This document shows positions 48,085 through 60,100 of a stretch of DNA of 64,000 nt, piece by piece; position 1 is the stretch's first letter, and the number at the start of each line of letters is the position of its first letter. The position numbers were made by a program, and so were the translations under genes. Source of the stretch: Opisthorchis felineus. Its lineage: Eukaryota; Platyhelminthes; Trematoda; Opisthorchiida; Opisthorchiidae. Under the pieces are notes generated by a model. That model had not been told where the DNA came from. It searched no databases and was given only the letters and a program-made list of their open reading frames with translations. The DNA is taken from assembly GCA_004794785.1 (NCBI GenBank), contig SJOL01007345.1, forward strand, positions 115,463 to 179,462, in the 5' to 3' direction.

Positions 48085-49660
48085 GCCATTTAGAGGTTTG
48101 TGGATCCTGAAATCAAACGAAACTTTCAGAACCGTCTCCTTGAATACTCGCCGAATAGTCCGGTATCGGATATTAACGCCCACTGGGAGCAGATATACAC
48201 AGTCCAACTCAGAGCCGGAACTGCCGTTTGCGGTACAACCCAGCCAACCTCATCCAAACATTGGATCTTTGGTAGGACGGTGTCTCTGCTGGAGGCTAGG
48301 CGACAGATTGCTTCTGGCTGCAACCACAACTCACCCCGACACATTATCCGGCGCCAGGTGAAACTGAGTGTCCGTGCAGACCGTGAAGCTTGGTGGGCCC
48401 GAAAGGACGAATAGATGGAAGGGGCAAAAATACTAGAAACGTCCGCAGGCTGTTCAACCTGATTCGATAGACTGGTCCTCGAAAGCCTCTTGTCAGCGAA
48501 ATTATCAGGGACCAAAATGGCTCCTTGATATCCAGCAAAGGAGAATGTTTGGACCGCTGGGCACAATACTTCAAAAAAAATTCAATTGGTCATCTGGTAC
48601 CTCCAATCGGGAATCCTAGGATTCGGCAGAAAAAGGGATCGTGAATGTGGAGCCCCATTCAACCTCAGAAGTGTCCGAGCGTACATCTCTATTCAAGTGT
48701 CTTCTTGTTACTGGCTAGGACGACCTTTCCACCTGCTCTGTTGAAGTATGGCCGTGGATTTCTCAGCTAGTGACTGTCTAGCCTATTTGGGTCTACCTCA
48801 AAAAGCTATCCCAGACGACTGAGGTGAGTCGATAACAGTGCCCATTTTAAAAAAGGCTACTCGCAGTAAATATAGTAACCCAAGAGACGTCAGCTTGACC
48901 ACCGTTGTAAGAAAAGCTTCTGGCATCACTAATTCTTTGTCGTCGGCGGGACGCGAATCCTTGACCCGTGAGCATCAAACAGAATTTCGACCGGTTAGAG
49001 GCTGCGTCGACCACACCTTCACATTCCGTAAGGTGTTAGAACAACGCCGTGTGTACAAACGACCCACAATCTTGGTGTCCATTGACATCAAGGGTGCGTT
49101 CGATTCTGTCGACCGGTCAGTGCTGTTAACCACACTTGTTCAATAGGGTGTCACAGAAGTTTGTGAAGATAATCCGGTCTCTATATTCACATTTTTCTGG
49201 GCGTATGAAAGTGTATCGTGAGCTCTCTAAAAGCTTCACTCCGTTCTCGTTCAACTCCCTCACTGATGAAATAATGAGGCGAAAGCTGGGAGGTCTTCAA
49301 AATTCCCGGTGTTCGAATTGTTGATGGTGAGAAACTTGTCGACATGGAGTACGCAGACGAAATAGCCCTCATCTTTGAAGACGAAGGCGCAGCACAAGTT
49401 CTGTTGAATAAATTGACCGCCACTATACCATCTTTCGGTATGTGTCTTGCGCCTTTAAAGTGCAGCCTCTGAACATACCCCTTATAAGTCACGGAGAATC
49501 ACTGGAAGTTGTGGAAAATTTTACATACCTCGGTAGTTGTATTAGCCCTGACGGAAGTGTGTCGGAGGAAGTCAGCGCACGGATCTCAAAAGTCAGCATC
49601 ACGTTTGTTAATTTGGTCAAAAAGTCATATTACTTGTCTCAATGGTCGCGTGTACAGTAA
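48085..49660 (+). pseudogene. LINE L3 linker and reverse transcriptase, YADE at the active site
   Basis: The linker reads EIKRNFQNRLLEYSPNSPVS and continues INAHWEQIYTVQLRAG, aligning with L1. RT blocks are TEFRPVRGCVDHTFTFRKVL, ILVSIDIKGAFDSVDRSVLL (motif A), a frameshift, FSFNSLTDEIMRRKLGGL (motif B region shortened), then MEYADEIALIFEDEG with YADE at 49350-49361. The second catalytic Asp is Glu here and Asn in L1, independent losses in the same motif. SLEVVENFTYLGSCISPDGS follows at about 49500. Confidence 0.85.
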
Positions 49661-49829
49661 GGGTTGTGTTGCTGTTTGTTTGTGAAACATGGTCTCTGTT
49701 AGCACACAATGAGGCGTCCTCAGGTTTTTGACCACCGATGCCCCAGAAGCATTGCTGATGTCGGATGGCGTCAATGAATTCATAACGAGTTAATTAGCAG
49801 GAAGGATGAATGGTTGTGTAGCAGGCCCT

Positions 49830-50189
49830 TAAATCGTGGAAAACATCCAACAAGATCCACTGCGGTGTCTCGGCCATGTGCTACGCATGTCGAAACACCA
49901 TCTACCGAGACGAGTGTTGTTCTCCGTGCCTCCTTCAGAATGGCGCAAACCGCAAAATGGACAACGTATGGCTTGACAGAATATGGTGAAAGAGATTACG
50001 AAGAGTTTGGGCGCTGTTGGTGCAGTACGTCTCTGGGGATGGGGTCCCAATGACCACTCCTGCGCTTGGCTGGAGAAATTGCAAGAAATGGCGGCTGATC
50101 AATGTCGGTGGCGTTCGTTATGTCAGTTTCTTTCAAGACTGTTTGATTGGGCGTTTGGAGGTGTAGGCACATTAGGATGTTTACGATAG
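49830..50189 (+). pseudogene. LINE L3 C-terminal domain
   Basis: Traces of CLGHVLRMSKHHLPRR (about 49870-49915), EWRKPQNGQRMA, then in the frame from 49983 ITKSLGAVGAVRLWGWGPND and AWLEKLQEMAADQCRWRSLC, ending at 50189. It is followed by a 3' UTR that aligns with the 3' UTRs at 60958-61084 and 61613-61745. One stop lies within the domain near 49978. Confidence 0.82.
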
Positions 50190-50308
50190 GCTAGTACCAG
50201 CCCCCTCTCACTGCTTTCTTCTTTTCATTCTAAGGCTTTAAATATAATGAAATAAACTTTGTGGTTGTACGGTAGTGAAGCATCGGTATCAACACTCTGA
50301 CGATGATG

Positions 50309-52265
50309 ATCACACATCAACGAAGGAGTAACGAAAGCGGTGGTGTAGAGTAGATCAGTGGCAAAACAAGAAACTTTTTCAAGTGCACCGTGACCTTATG
50401 CAAAGAACACAATGCACTTTCCAATACCTGCGGAGAAAAACGCACCTCGGATTCGACTACATAGACTTGTAAGACTCTGGGTTAGCTTTTGAGCCCGTGG
50501 ACATCAAAGATGACAGGGGCTACCAGTCTCTTACTGTAATTTCGATTGTCCTCATCACTGTAACAGTGACCCCCCTTCCCCGTTTGAAAATATTCGTGGG
50601 ACCTGGTAAAATCAGTGCATGGACTGTGGCTAGCAAATAATGATGATGATAAGCTTGCTGAAAAATCACCCCAGCCCCACAACTCGAATTTTGATACCAA
50701 AACAATGATACACCAAACCTAGTATGTTAATACTATGACTATCCTAGGTAACACTAACGGTTTAGCCCCTTTATCGTAAGTCTTATAGGTTAGTAAAAAT
50801 CTTTTAGGAAGCCTACACTCTACACACGTCAACTGGATAGTTCCAGGGAATCTTGCTTGGGTTCCAGCCTGCATGCAACCTCATTAAAAGCATGCTCACT
50901 TAGTTGTGGTTCAGCTCTCGCATTCAGGCTGTCTGAGGCTATGTTAAGTCCACGAACTGTCATGAAATGTTTGACGCTAATACACATGGCGTGGCATCAT
51001 CAAGCGATATTTTATTTTAAGGTCAAGTGCGAACCCCAGGGGCTGAGGTCACGGTTGGATATCCAGTTCTAAAGAAACCAATCGTCAAAAGGACCAACTT
51101 TTTTTATTATGAAGAGTATTTCAAAAGAGCACCTCGCTTGCGACGGCTTTCTATAGTTTTATGAATTGGTCATTCGAAGAAGGAAAAATATACGATTGTG
51201 TCCTTTTAGAGAGATCATCTCTGAACAAACTTTCCAAGGGAACTTCCTGTGTCCCGTCTGCAAGAACTCACCAGAGGTAATATTCTTCGATACCTTGTAT
51301 CTTCTAGAAATAACCTAAATAATCGAAGAGTTCGAGCAGGATCGAACACAGGTTGTTCGATCTGAAAGGTATCCTGAGACGTAATAGGGATAGAGATGGG
51401 GTACCGCTTCGTCTCAAACATAGTCTCAATAGGATGAGACCAACAGATGATGAAAGGCTCGCGAGACTCGTGATTATCAACGACTAGTTTACAGAGTTGA
51501 AAAATGTGAAATTGTTTGCCTAAGACGATAAACCATCATGTTTAGCCTGGAGTGTTGAACTCAAAAAAGCGGAAAGTCGTAGTCAAGCGTAGAAACGAGG
51601 ATACTGATTGCCAGTAAAGTGGTTTGCTTCCAAGTGTACTTTAACGTCGATCAGGGTCAGGTTGGCGTAGTCCAGTAAAAGCAGGTCAGATACGGATTTC
51701 CTCGTTACAGACAGTAACCTGTTGCACACCCTCGCGTTGTTGCATCTATCTGACCAACTGAATAATGAGGTTACGACAATGATAACGCCTATAGTGTAAA
51801 TTGATTGGCGATCGAATGTCTTCTCGTATGGGCTGTTATCTCGAAGGAAAATCCAATAGTATAAGAATTGGGGCCAGTAAAAATCCCCCTATAGTACGGG
51901 GATGTCTAATTAGGAATTGCCCCACTGATTTTGTTTTAATTTCGTGAGGATGAGAAGTCAATAGAACCGGGAGGATTATTTACCCGGAATGACAAGCATG
52001 GGCTGTCAGTGTTTGTATGTTGAGATCTTCAACACCAGTGAGTTTGTGCGATAGGACCCATGCGATAGTTTTCCAGGCTGCCGTCCACATTTTGTTCAAG
52101 GTTATCCAACAGAATACGGATTTCGGTCGCCTGCTATGAGAAGCGAACGTGCTGCCAATTCACCGGGACACGCTGAATTACTACTTTTTAGCAGTAGAAA
52201 CGTGTACTTGACTGAGTAGTGCTAGGGTGTGTCGAATGCCCGCACTAGTGTAAAATGTCTCGCAG
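50309..52265. other. No gene recognised
   Basis: A short (TGA)-type run at about 50638-50650 could be the tail of a lost LINE copy, but no coding or UTR match adjoins it. Other frames are short. Confidence 0.35.
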
Positions 52266-52561
52266 ACTCGTGGTTGGGTTTGATCAGGGACTCCAGACAG
52301 GAGGTTCCTCGATCAAGGATAGCTACTGCGTCGTCGTCATCGTCCGATGAATCAGGAAATAACAACACACATCACGATTACTATCGCCAGTTCAAACGTT
52401 CCAATTCAAGTACAACCAGCGTTGGTTGGTGGAGCAGCGAGAGGCAACAAACTCTCCCCACACGTCAAACGACTGTAGTTCGAGGCCAAGTAGCTTCAGC
52501 ACTACCGATGAGTCCCAATTAGAGCGAAACATGCATGCGCTGCTTCTATGCTGTGGATACG
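52266..52561 (+). CDS. Candidate host exon, Ser/Asn-rich, with a frame change
   Basis: TCTCGCAG precedes 52266 as a possible acceptor. The frame reads RQEVPRSRIATASSSSSDES, then NNNTHHDYYRQFKRSNSS. Around 52430-52450 the neighbouring frame takes over: REATNSPHTSNDCSSRPSS, then STTDESQLERN and LLLCCGYG. It ends at 52561 before GTGAGG, a fair donor. The composition (Ser, Asn, Thr, charged) in both frames looks like a disordered protein region. The frame change could be an indel, a sequencing error or a missed small intron. With 52729-52807 the splice phase matches. No family recognised. Confidence 0.3.
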
Positions 52562-52728
52562 GTGAGGGTTGTTCGAACGAAAGTGAAGTGGATGCAAATT
52601 CAACAAATCCCGCAACTGTTCATTGAGTATAGGGTGTGTCAAATGTATTTGCTTACATTGGTCTTTAGAAAAAGAATGCTCCACTTTGAGTTGCTCTATC
52701 TCAGCTTATCAAGCTAACTTTCACGTAG

Positions 52729-52807
52729 GGATCGCAAGTTTAAGATTGGTTCGAGATTTCGGTTTCTCCTTTGATAATCGTCCGTTTAAGGACAGAAAGC
52801 TGCGCAG
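52729..52807 (+). CDS. Candidate host exon following 52266-52561
   Basis: CTTTCACGTAG precedes 52729 as acceptor, and CAG|GTAAGA follows 52807, a near-perfect donor. Only one frame is open, reading IASLRLVRDFGFSFDNRP, then FKDRKLR. The previous exon leaves one base of a codon and this one begins with two, so joining them across a 167-base intron keeps the frame and gives a Gly at the junction. It has no known motif. The next exon was not found. The matching phase and donor make it better than a random frame, but it is still unproven. Confidence 0.3.
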
Positions 52808-53354
52808 GTAAGATACGTGCCACACCAAAGTTACTTTTCTGGTTTATAGTAAAAATTAAAAAATAATACGAAGAAGTATCACTGACATTAGGATACCTAC
52901 GCTGCCGAAGATGTCATTAAAGTTACAAAGGGAACCGCAAAAATACTTAGGCTTCATTCCGAGTGCGTTGCCTTTTTATGCATACCGCTATGAAGTCTCA
53001 AATACGCTTTGCGGATCTATCCCGAAAGCAGCCTAGCAGATGCCAGTTAAGCGGTTGTTCCAGTCTCACATACTCCTAGCCTCAAATGATTGGTCAGCGA
53101 GACTACATTTTTATATGCCAGCAAAACTATCTTCACGTGGTTTACGCTGGAGGCTCACGTGACCCAAGGAACCCCAAGTGATGGAAGTCACAGATAACAA
53201 TCAATTACGGCAATGATGAGAAGACACATTAAGGTGAGAAGTACGGGGAAAACACCCGATAACTAAGAATAACCTGAAATGTCTTGGACACCACTTAACT
53301 AGTGCAACTCAGCCATCTGCATATTAAAGCACACAAACAGCCGAATCGGATTAG
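52808..53354. other. Possible intron, no gene recognised
   Basis: Follows the strong donor at 52807/52808. No exon or repeat recognised. Confidence 0.3.
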
Positions 53355-53500
53355 TTGTGGTCACCATAACCTATGTAGTATGGATCGCATTACCGTAGTG
53401 TGAACGCTAGCCCTTACAGACAGACTGACATCGCGTCAGCTCCATAGGTGTCGGAGGTTGGTAAAAGCTGTCCTCGCCTTCCCTATTCGACAAAAAGTGA
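53355..53500 (-). pseudogene. RTE-like LINE fragment (L6), post-RT region
   Basis: The minus strand reads RIGKARTAFTNLRHLWS, a stop, RDVSLSVRASVHTTVMRSIL. This aligns with RIGKARAAFANHRQLWRRRD and the following residues of L2. Both sides of the match end abruptly. It is an internal fragment without 3' end, so it is a remnant of an older or deleted copy. Confidence 0.75.
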
Positions 53501-53608
53501 CCCGCAGAGAATCAGTTACAATCCTAGTCACAAGTAATATTGGAACAGGCTGCTCGTCGGATAGTATTTGAAGGCTGAAAGGTTTGGTCACGATCGTTGA
53601 TTTGTTAC

Positions 53609-53741
53609 CTCTTCAGACGGGAAACGCACGACGAGATACTTCGTTAGTTGGTACCAATGATCGATTTGACCAAACCATGCGGCCGATGACGTTCCGGAAT
53701 CAAGTGCATCGCCCTCAACGCGTAACACTCCGGAAACACAA
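53609..53741 (-). CDS. Candidate host exon, minus strand
   Basis: On the minus strand ATTGTATTTGTCTTACCAG, a pyrimidine-rich acceptor, precedes 53741, and GAAGAG|GTAACA gives a donor after 53609. The exon of 133 bases (one base plus 44 codons) reads CVSGVLRVEGDALDSG, then AAWFGQIDHWYQL and KYLVVRFPSEE. It has a globular-looking composition but no motif I recognise. Partner exons were not found. Strand is opposite to the candidate at 52266-52807, so it would be another gene or one of the two is wrong. Confidence 0.3.
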
Positions 53742-54488
53742 CTGGTAAGACAAATACAATAGGCCAACCCCAAGGAACTGATTATTCCACCTCTCTTTAT
53801 GCATAGCTGTCTCTTCCTCAACGTTCCCAATATTGCTGAATGAAACGGTGGCATTTAGAAGTAACTTTTAGTTGACACATCATAATTGAACTGAACCATC
53901 GTTTTTTCAATTAAAACTAATAATGTGTGCACTGGCCTGGACTTTTTCAAACGATAATGCAATGTGAACCAGACCACAGAAGACTTCAGTGCGTGGAATC
54001 GAGGCCTAGAGTAGGTGAGATATTTCGGTGAATAAGAAAACCAACCAATCAGTGGAATGGTGGCTTGTCGCAGAAATTCTACGAAGACGGTGTATCACGG
54101 ACACCCGAATGGACTAACTAACAAAAATCTTAAAGACTCCATCTAAGCAACGAAGATGGAACTTGTCTTACATGTGTCACCTAAACGAGACATCACAGGA
54201 CAACTTGTACAAAAAGTAGTCACAAATTAGGACGAAAGGAAATCTCAAGGTTGATCACTTCACATTCACAAACTGAGATAAACAGATAATAACAGTCAAG
54301 GTGTATGTTTCCTCGTCGAAATGAAGAGTCGAATGTCCATGTGTAAAACCTCCTCAATAATCGGGTTTTAAGGATAGAAACTTCGACCCTTACACTCGGT
54401 AGAATAAGTAAGGAAACAATTTAGTTCGGCTATACAGAATCAGGGTGGCAAAAGTACCATGCTCCATCAGTTGGATCAAGATAAGTTA

Positions 54489-54899
54489 TTAACGTAGTGC
54501 ATTGACATGCCAAAGCCACCCGCAGCACACCAGACACTCGTAAAAGTGAATACAACGATCTGCGTGTCGAAAAGTGAATGTTTGTTCTTTGTGTCCACAC
54601 GAAGTTCGACAAATCCATAGTGCGCGTTGGCATCCAGTACATCCATTTGGTTTGACCTTGAAATGCGAGTGACGCTGGTGAGCTACTTTTTGTACCAATA
54701 CACATAATGGGTCAAGCCGGTTGTGATAAGTTCGGTGACAGGTAGTGTGACCAGCTATCTTCTGAAAGTATACTGTGGAGGTAGTAGGTGATTGATTTAC
54801 GCTATAAGCTCTGGTGCAGCCTTTTCTTATAACGATCATCTTTTTTAAGTAGGGAGAATAACAGTCATAAGATTTACGGTCGTAGCACACCGAATGCAA
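54489..54899 (-). other. 136-codon Cys/His-rich open frame, unidentified
   Basis: The minus frame includes CTGCQRALWICRTSCGHKEQ and ends with a Cys-rich FYECLVCCGWLWHVNALR. Two other frames over 54500-54700 are also open and look protein-like (one begins MDVLDANAHYGFVELRVDTK). Only one can be real, and all may be chance. No motif, no clear splice edge. Confidence 0.15.
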
Positions 54900-57800
54900 C
54901 CGATCGGCACAAGAGCGAAATTTCGGTGAACAGGGAAGGGACCCCAGGTGACCGTTTCTGAGAGCGAGAAAACTGTAAGAAACAAAGGGTAATTGTACGG
55001 TGAAGAACCCTACCCAACTGTCTGAAACCCTAACGCCCAGCTCCCCAAAACTACTCTAATTCAATTCAGATCACGGGAGTCGAGGTCCGAGTCCATCTCC
55101 GGCGTACGCATATTCAACAACCGGTAGGGACACCCATATATTCACATACGTCACCGTTTAGACCGATACCCAATTCCCATGCAACCTCAAGGTCTGATTA
55201 TTTGCATCACAAACCTCAAAGTGAAAAGCAATCTGCAACAATTGTGCTACAGGTACCTACATAAAATCGATAAACCTATACCATTCGTGCACCTCCCTAG
55301 TCACACCGAGGTGCAACATATTTGCAAGTGTGTACGTGGTGGGTTTGCTCTGGGAAACGGGTTAGAAACACGCAGAAAGGGAGACTGAAATGGGGGCTTC
55401 CACGGCCACCGAGGACACTGAATTTAGCAATACACAAAATCTGGTATCATTTTGGCGAAAGTCTGGGCGACAACGTCGGAATCGCTGAGCCTAACACGAG
55501 CAACGAGTGTGCGTTTCTGTTTCACAGACACTTTACACATACACATGGCGCGGTGACGCCCGAACGCGTTTCCTTATCATATCACGCCATCCACACAAGG
55601 AATCAAAAACACCACGCAAGCGGCTATCGATTAGTTCATACAGAAGCGGTCCTGCTTGATCAGGTGACTGAGTACATCGAACGCACACGATTGGTTGGCA
55701 TTAGGCTACAGAACACAACCAGGAGTGGAAAGTGCACGTATAATAAAAGATAATCCAGTTAGACTGTAAACGCGTTGCCCAGATGTGTCTTGTTCTGCTT
55801 GTGACACTGTGTGCAGTTCACAAGGGACAACTCAAACTTCTGCTGAGGACTTGAAGAACTAAAATAAAGTTGGTGAAAAGCTTCGGCGTCCAACGTCTCA
55901 TTTCGATTTCCAATCGGTATTATTTTAAACCTCAGATCACGCACGGCTTAAGACGTTAACCCCTCAACAGAAAGCATGTGATTCGAGAAAAACTTTGGCT
56001 TGCTTAACCTGCCTGTCCATTCTAGAGCGGTCCAGCATCATTTCAGCATCTGGGTGCCAAACGACCTACACAGCTAAGTAAACTGGTGCATAAATAATGC
56101 GCACGATGTAAACAGCTGTTAGTCGGTAGCAAACACCAGACTGGTAAGCCAAAAACCCTAGTAAAGGCAACCGATGACCCCATACTACAGGTTGGTTTGA
56201 TAAGTTGTCAAACCGCACAACAGGTGACCAACTGACTACTGAATGTGACCATCATATCCAAAATCGTCAGTGCGATTTACGACATTCCATGTAGCATAAT
56301 GCAGAGGAAACGATAAAAACACGTAGGCAATGTCAATCAATCTGTATGTCTAGAAAGTGTACAACTGTACAATCATTCCTCAAAAGCTACACTTTCCCAA
56401 TTATCAGCATTGCAGAATTGTACAGAACTGATTAGTTGTGTAGGAAAATAAGACAAAGGGAGGTGGAGCAGAAAAAGTCAATTGCCACCGAAGGTTTGGA
56501 GACCAAGGAGGTCAGCATTTAACCGGGGAATCGGTGTTGCGGCAGACGAATAGCTGAGAAACACACTCAGAGAGCATGCAGTGCAGGAGCTATCATCGCA
56601 ACAGAACCTGAAGACCACCAGAGAGATCACGCCGACATCATGAGGTGTGTAGACGGTAGATTACAATGGTATGCAGCAAGAATGGACTATATTACATCGT
56701 CGGAGAAAGACAGATTTGGTAATTGCTTCCTGGTTTCGATTGCGTCCATAAGCTCTTGGAGGGAGGTTTGTCTGTGAAAAGTGGGAAAACACGTTTGAAT
56801 ACATCGATTATGGAAAAGGCGAAAATATCACTATGACGAAAGCGAAGCCGTCACAATCCCCTCGGTTTGGACGACCAAAAAATTGTGAAGTCGGTATCTT
56901 ATTACTTTTTCACTGTGAATTACGTAGTCACATGCCAAGAAAGTGTCCCGTTAAAGACATAAAATGTTTTCCGTGGAAGACTAACGAAAATGAAAACATT
57001 TATTTGTTGGACTTCTAAAGAAAACCAAGGAAGACGTTGTCTTACGCATAATGCTTAACTTCCATATATTCCGGCAGGAAAATACCACAAACCATTTCGT
57101 CTAAATCAAACGATGCAAGGCTAAACAAGCGTAAATCGTCGGCTCATCTAACTTCTGGTTGGTCACCAAAAAGCTGTCATCCGCTGGACAAACCAAGACT
57201 GCCTGATCAACTCACTTATATCAACACCGAAAGATCCTCCCGTTCATTGCTGGCGATCGACCGAAAAAGTCGCAAAGATGAAACCCCACAGGTAATTCGC
57301 TAAGGCATTGGGAGTGTAAAACATGAGGATTTCGCCCGAACTCAAATCGACAAAGAACATTTAGTGCCAGTCATCAAACGTCAACGCACCATTCCCATAA
57401 TACACGACAGTAACTTATGAACTGTGGACTGCCCAGTGATATTTATAAAGCCGACACGATGCGTCGCCAACTCGGAATCAGGTTACAACCGGCGGATGTA
57501 ACTTCCAAGCCTTCATGAATGTGAATCGAAACTATGTAGCAGCAGCAACATGTCACTGTTGTTGTTCAGGCGTGTGATCTGATGTCACGCTAGGCAACAT
57601 ATCAACAAACGTTTAGCTAAAAATTGTCAGTGGTGGAACAATGGACGTATTCACCTGTGATGAACACCAAGAACGAGTAAGGATCAGGGGATTAGAGGTG
57701 ACGAACGGGTTACGACAAACAATAATAACTGAAACAAAGAAGAGCTACCCACTTTTCTCGATGAATGGCCAACTTCGCTTCGCTTATACGGACAAGAGCT

Positions 57801-58124
57801 CGCAACTTCTTGGACTCCGCTGAAAGCTCGCCATATAGAACGCTTTGAAGTTTTTCGAACTTCCGGGATTCCACAAGAGCCTTCAAATTAGAAAGTGGTT
57901 AATTGAAGGAATGAAAACAAAAATGATCCAGTGAACCTATGGGAACAGATTAAAGTGGCATCAGCAAGTCACCTAGAGGCAACCGTTATCTGGGGATTTA
58001 AATGGAACAGATTGATAGGCAAACAGAAAAAGGGTTCTCCGTTGGAGCACCATCGCCGAAATCGCTTAGGCTCCATGAGTTTGAGTGGCCCTGCATCAGA
58101 GTACCACTTAGTATTTGTCAACCA
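54900..58124. other. No supported gene
   Basis: A 143-codon plus frame at 55322-55753 lacks motifs and is within chance length. 57641-57823 is open without known features. No repeat family was recognised. Confidence 0.3.
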
Positions 58125-58220
58125 CAAGCTTTCGCCTGAGTGCATCGCATCCGCTGATGCCAGAAAAGGTTGTCCCTATCCTTCCTCTCTAGCTTTGTTG
58201 ACGACATGCTGCTTCAACAT
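58125..58220 (+). pseudogene. Tiny RTE-like RT remnant (L7)
   Basis: The plus strand reads LSPECIASADARKGCPYPSS, which aligns with LSPEFTMSSDVRQGCPLSPF of L2 (44757-44820). The DNA continues with GTTGACGACATGCTGCTTCAA, matching GTTATTGATATGCTGCTTGAA. It is motif B of RT only. The flanks no longer align, so it is probably an old copy worn away by deletion. Confidence 0.6.
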
Positions 58221-60100
58221 TCTTTTTTTTAACAGACTGCTTATTATTAGTCGTCGAGGTCAAATTCTCAGATAACCGTTTTACTAGCGGATACAAAGAC
58301 GTGTGTATACAAACAGTACGCATACTGAAACTGACAAAGCAGTTAATAGCCCCATGGAAAAGGAGGTACTTATCGGGACGAAAACTCTCTATGATGGAAA
58401 ACGAATCATGAATGTTATTTCTAAAATTTCGCATCTGAAGAATAACTCAGGCCAGCACGCAGGCGAAGGTAGGGACCTGTTTTCATATGCTGATGCTCTT
58501 GCGTACAAATGCACACCGGTGCTGCACAATGGTTGTTCAGGAGGTAGTTGATCATATCTGAAAAGGTTAGAGCTATTATCAAGTAGTGTCTAAAGACAAT
58601 TTGTCCAGGCATTCGCACATCTCTTAATATTCTGTCGGGTCCGCTGGCTTAGTTAGGGTGGATTTTCTTCAGCTCAAGGTAAACGTGCTTGTTCGTACCT
58701 GCGCTCTGTAGTGGCGCGTTTACATCCCAACGGTCAGCATTATAATCTTTTTTATCACATGCCTTGTAGTAATACCACTAGAGTACAAGATGAAGTTCAC
58801 GTAAATGACATTCAACCTGGATACCTCTGACAGTCTGAATGAAACACGCTTTGGCGATGGTCTTATCCCCGACTCTATAGGCATTTTCCTTACATCACCT
58901 GAGTTTCTTGTGCGCAGGTGGGGTGAAACGATCTGGGTCCAAGTACAGGGCTGCGCAAGGACAACACAAACCCAGGTCTATAGAGGTACCGGCCATATTA
59001 TCGTTTGGTTTTCACATTGAGTCTGTTGGCTCCACGACAAAGCGTTCCCCATAAGAGGTTTGGGCTTGGTGATCATCCGTTCCTCCGCAGGCGCCGACGA
59101 TTACTTAGAAAAACCATCCAGCTAATCAGCAGTGGTGGAAAAGACCAACAATCAGACCAAATAGAAATTCAGCGACTATGCAAACTGCAGACGAACCAGT
59201 TCGACAGCCTGAAACTAAGTGTCATTGATCCACCTACGCCGATCCGATTCTGTTTATCAAGGACGAATAGCCTCACACAAATGAGTTTTTCGAGATACGA
59301 CTAGACCGCCTTTTAACGATAAAGTACACTTTATAGTAAGCGCCCAGCTTTCCTATGGGCTTCACAGCAGCAATGCTACTGCAAAAATGAGCGCAATCAA
59401 ATCCAAGCCGAACTGAGGCATACATAGCACCAATGCGATATGAGTTTGTCGGACGAGGGGCGAATTTGCGACACATTGGCTCCGTGCTGTTTTACAGAAC
59501 GTAGGCGTGCCCACGCTAGAAAATGCTTCAAAACTGGCAGCGACGTCTCCCAAGCACAACTTATGATCTGGGTGTGGGGGGGAACACCGGATCACTCATG
59601 CTAAATATGGTTTTCAGCGAAGCAGATCGCACACAGTCTACTCCACAGATTCCGCGAACTTAGTGATTCTTGGCAACATCGGCTGATAGTGAAGCGTCAA
59701 ATAACTGCGGCATTGAAAGTTGAGTCTTGTATGGGCGAATGTGTCACCTTGGCATTGTAGTTTCGTAAAAACGCAACAATCTCCCTTATTCGTCAGGACA
59801 GGATAGTAGGATCAGTTCAGGTGTGTATCCAAATAGGTAAGGAACAGTAGACAAGCCTTTTCTAAATACGTAGTTACGCTAGTAGAAATCAAACACGATT
59901 CACAACAATAAAAATATATAGCCTGTTAGTAAGAGTGAACGGGTCCACAGTACACATTTATACCACTTTGAAACCAGAATAACATGAGAACAGCTCATCT
60001 CTGTTTTGGAAACCAAAGAATCCGGGTGTCGGAAAATTCGCGAAAACACAAACAGGAGCACACACGAGAAACGCAGGATTATCGACCGATGAGGACCTAC
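58221..60100. other. No gene recognised
   Basis: Short frames only. GTAAACG and CGTTTAC around 58679-58725 form a loose inverted repeat with no clear meaning. Confidence 0.3.

Larger units (their letters stand above)
46735..50308 (+). mobile_element. RTE-like LINE L3 with nested SINE
   Basis: Same subfamily as L1 but on the plus strand: 5' region 46735-47310, endonuclease N-terminal half about 47430-47880, a SINE at 47892-48075, then linker, RT and C-terminus (48085-50189), and a 3' UTR ending in GACGATGATGATC near 50308. The 3' end is complete. The endonuclease C-terminal half is missing exactly where the SINE sits. The frame is broken throughout. L1 and L3 face away from each other, with about 4.85 kb between their 5' ends. 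Confidence 0.82.
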
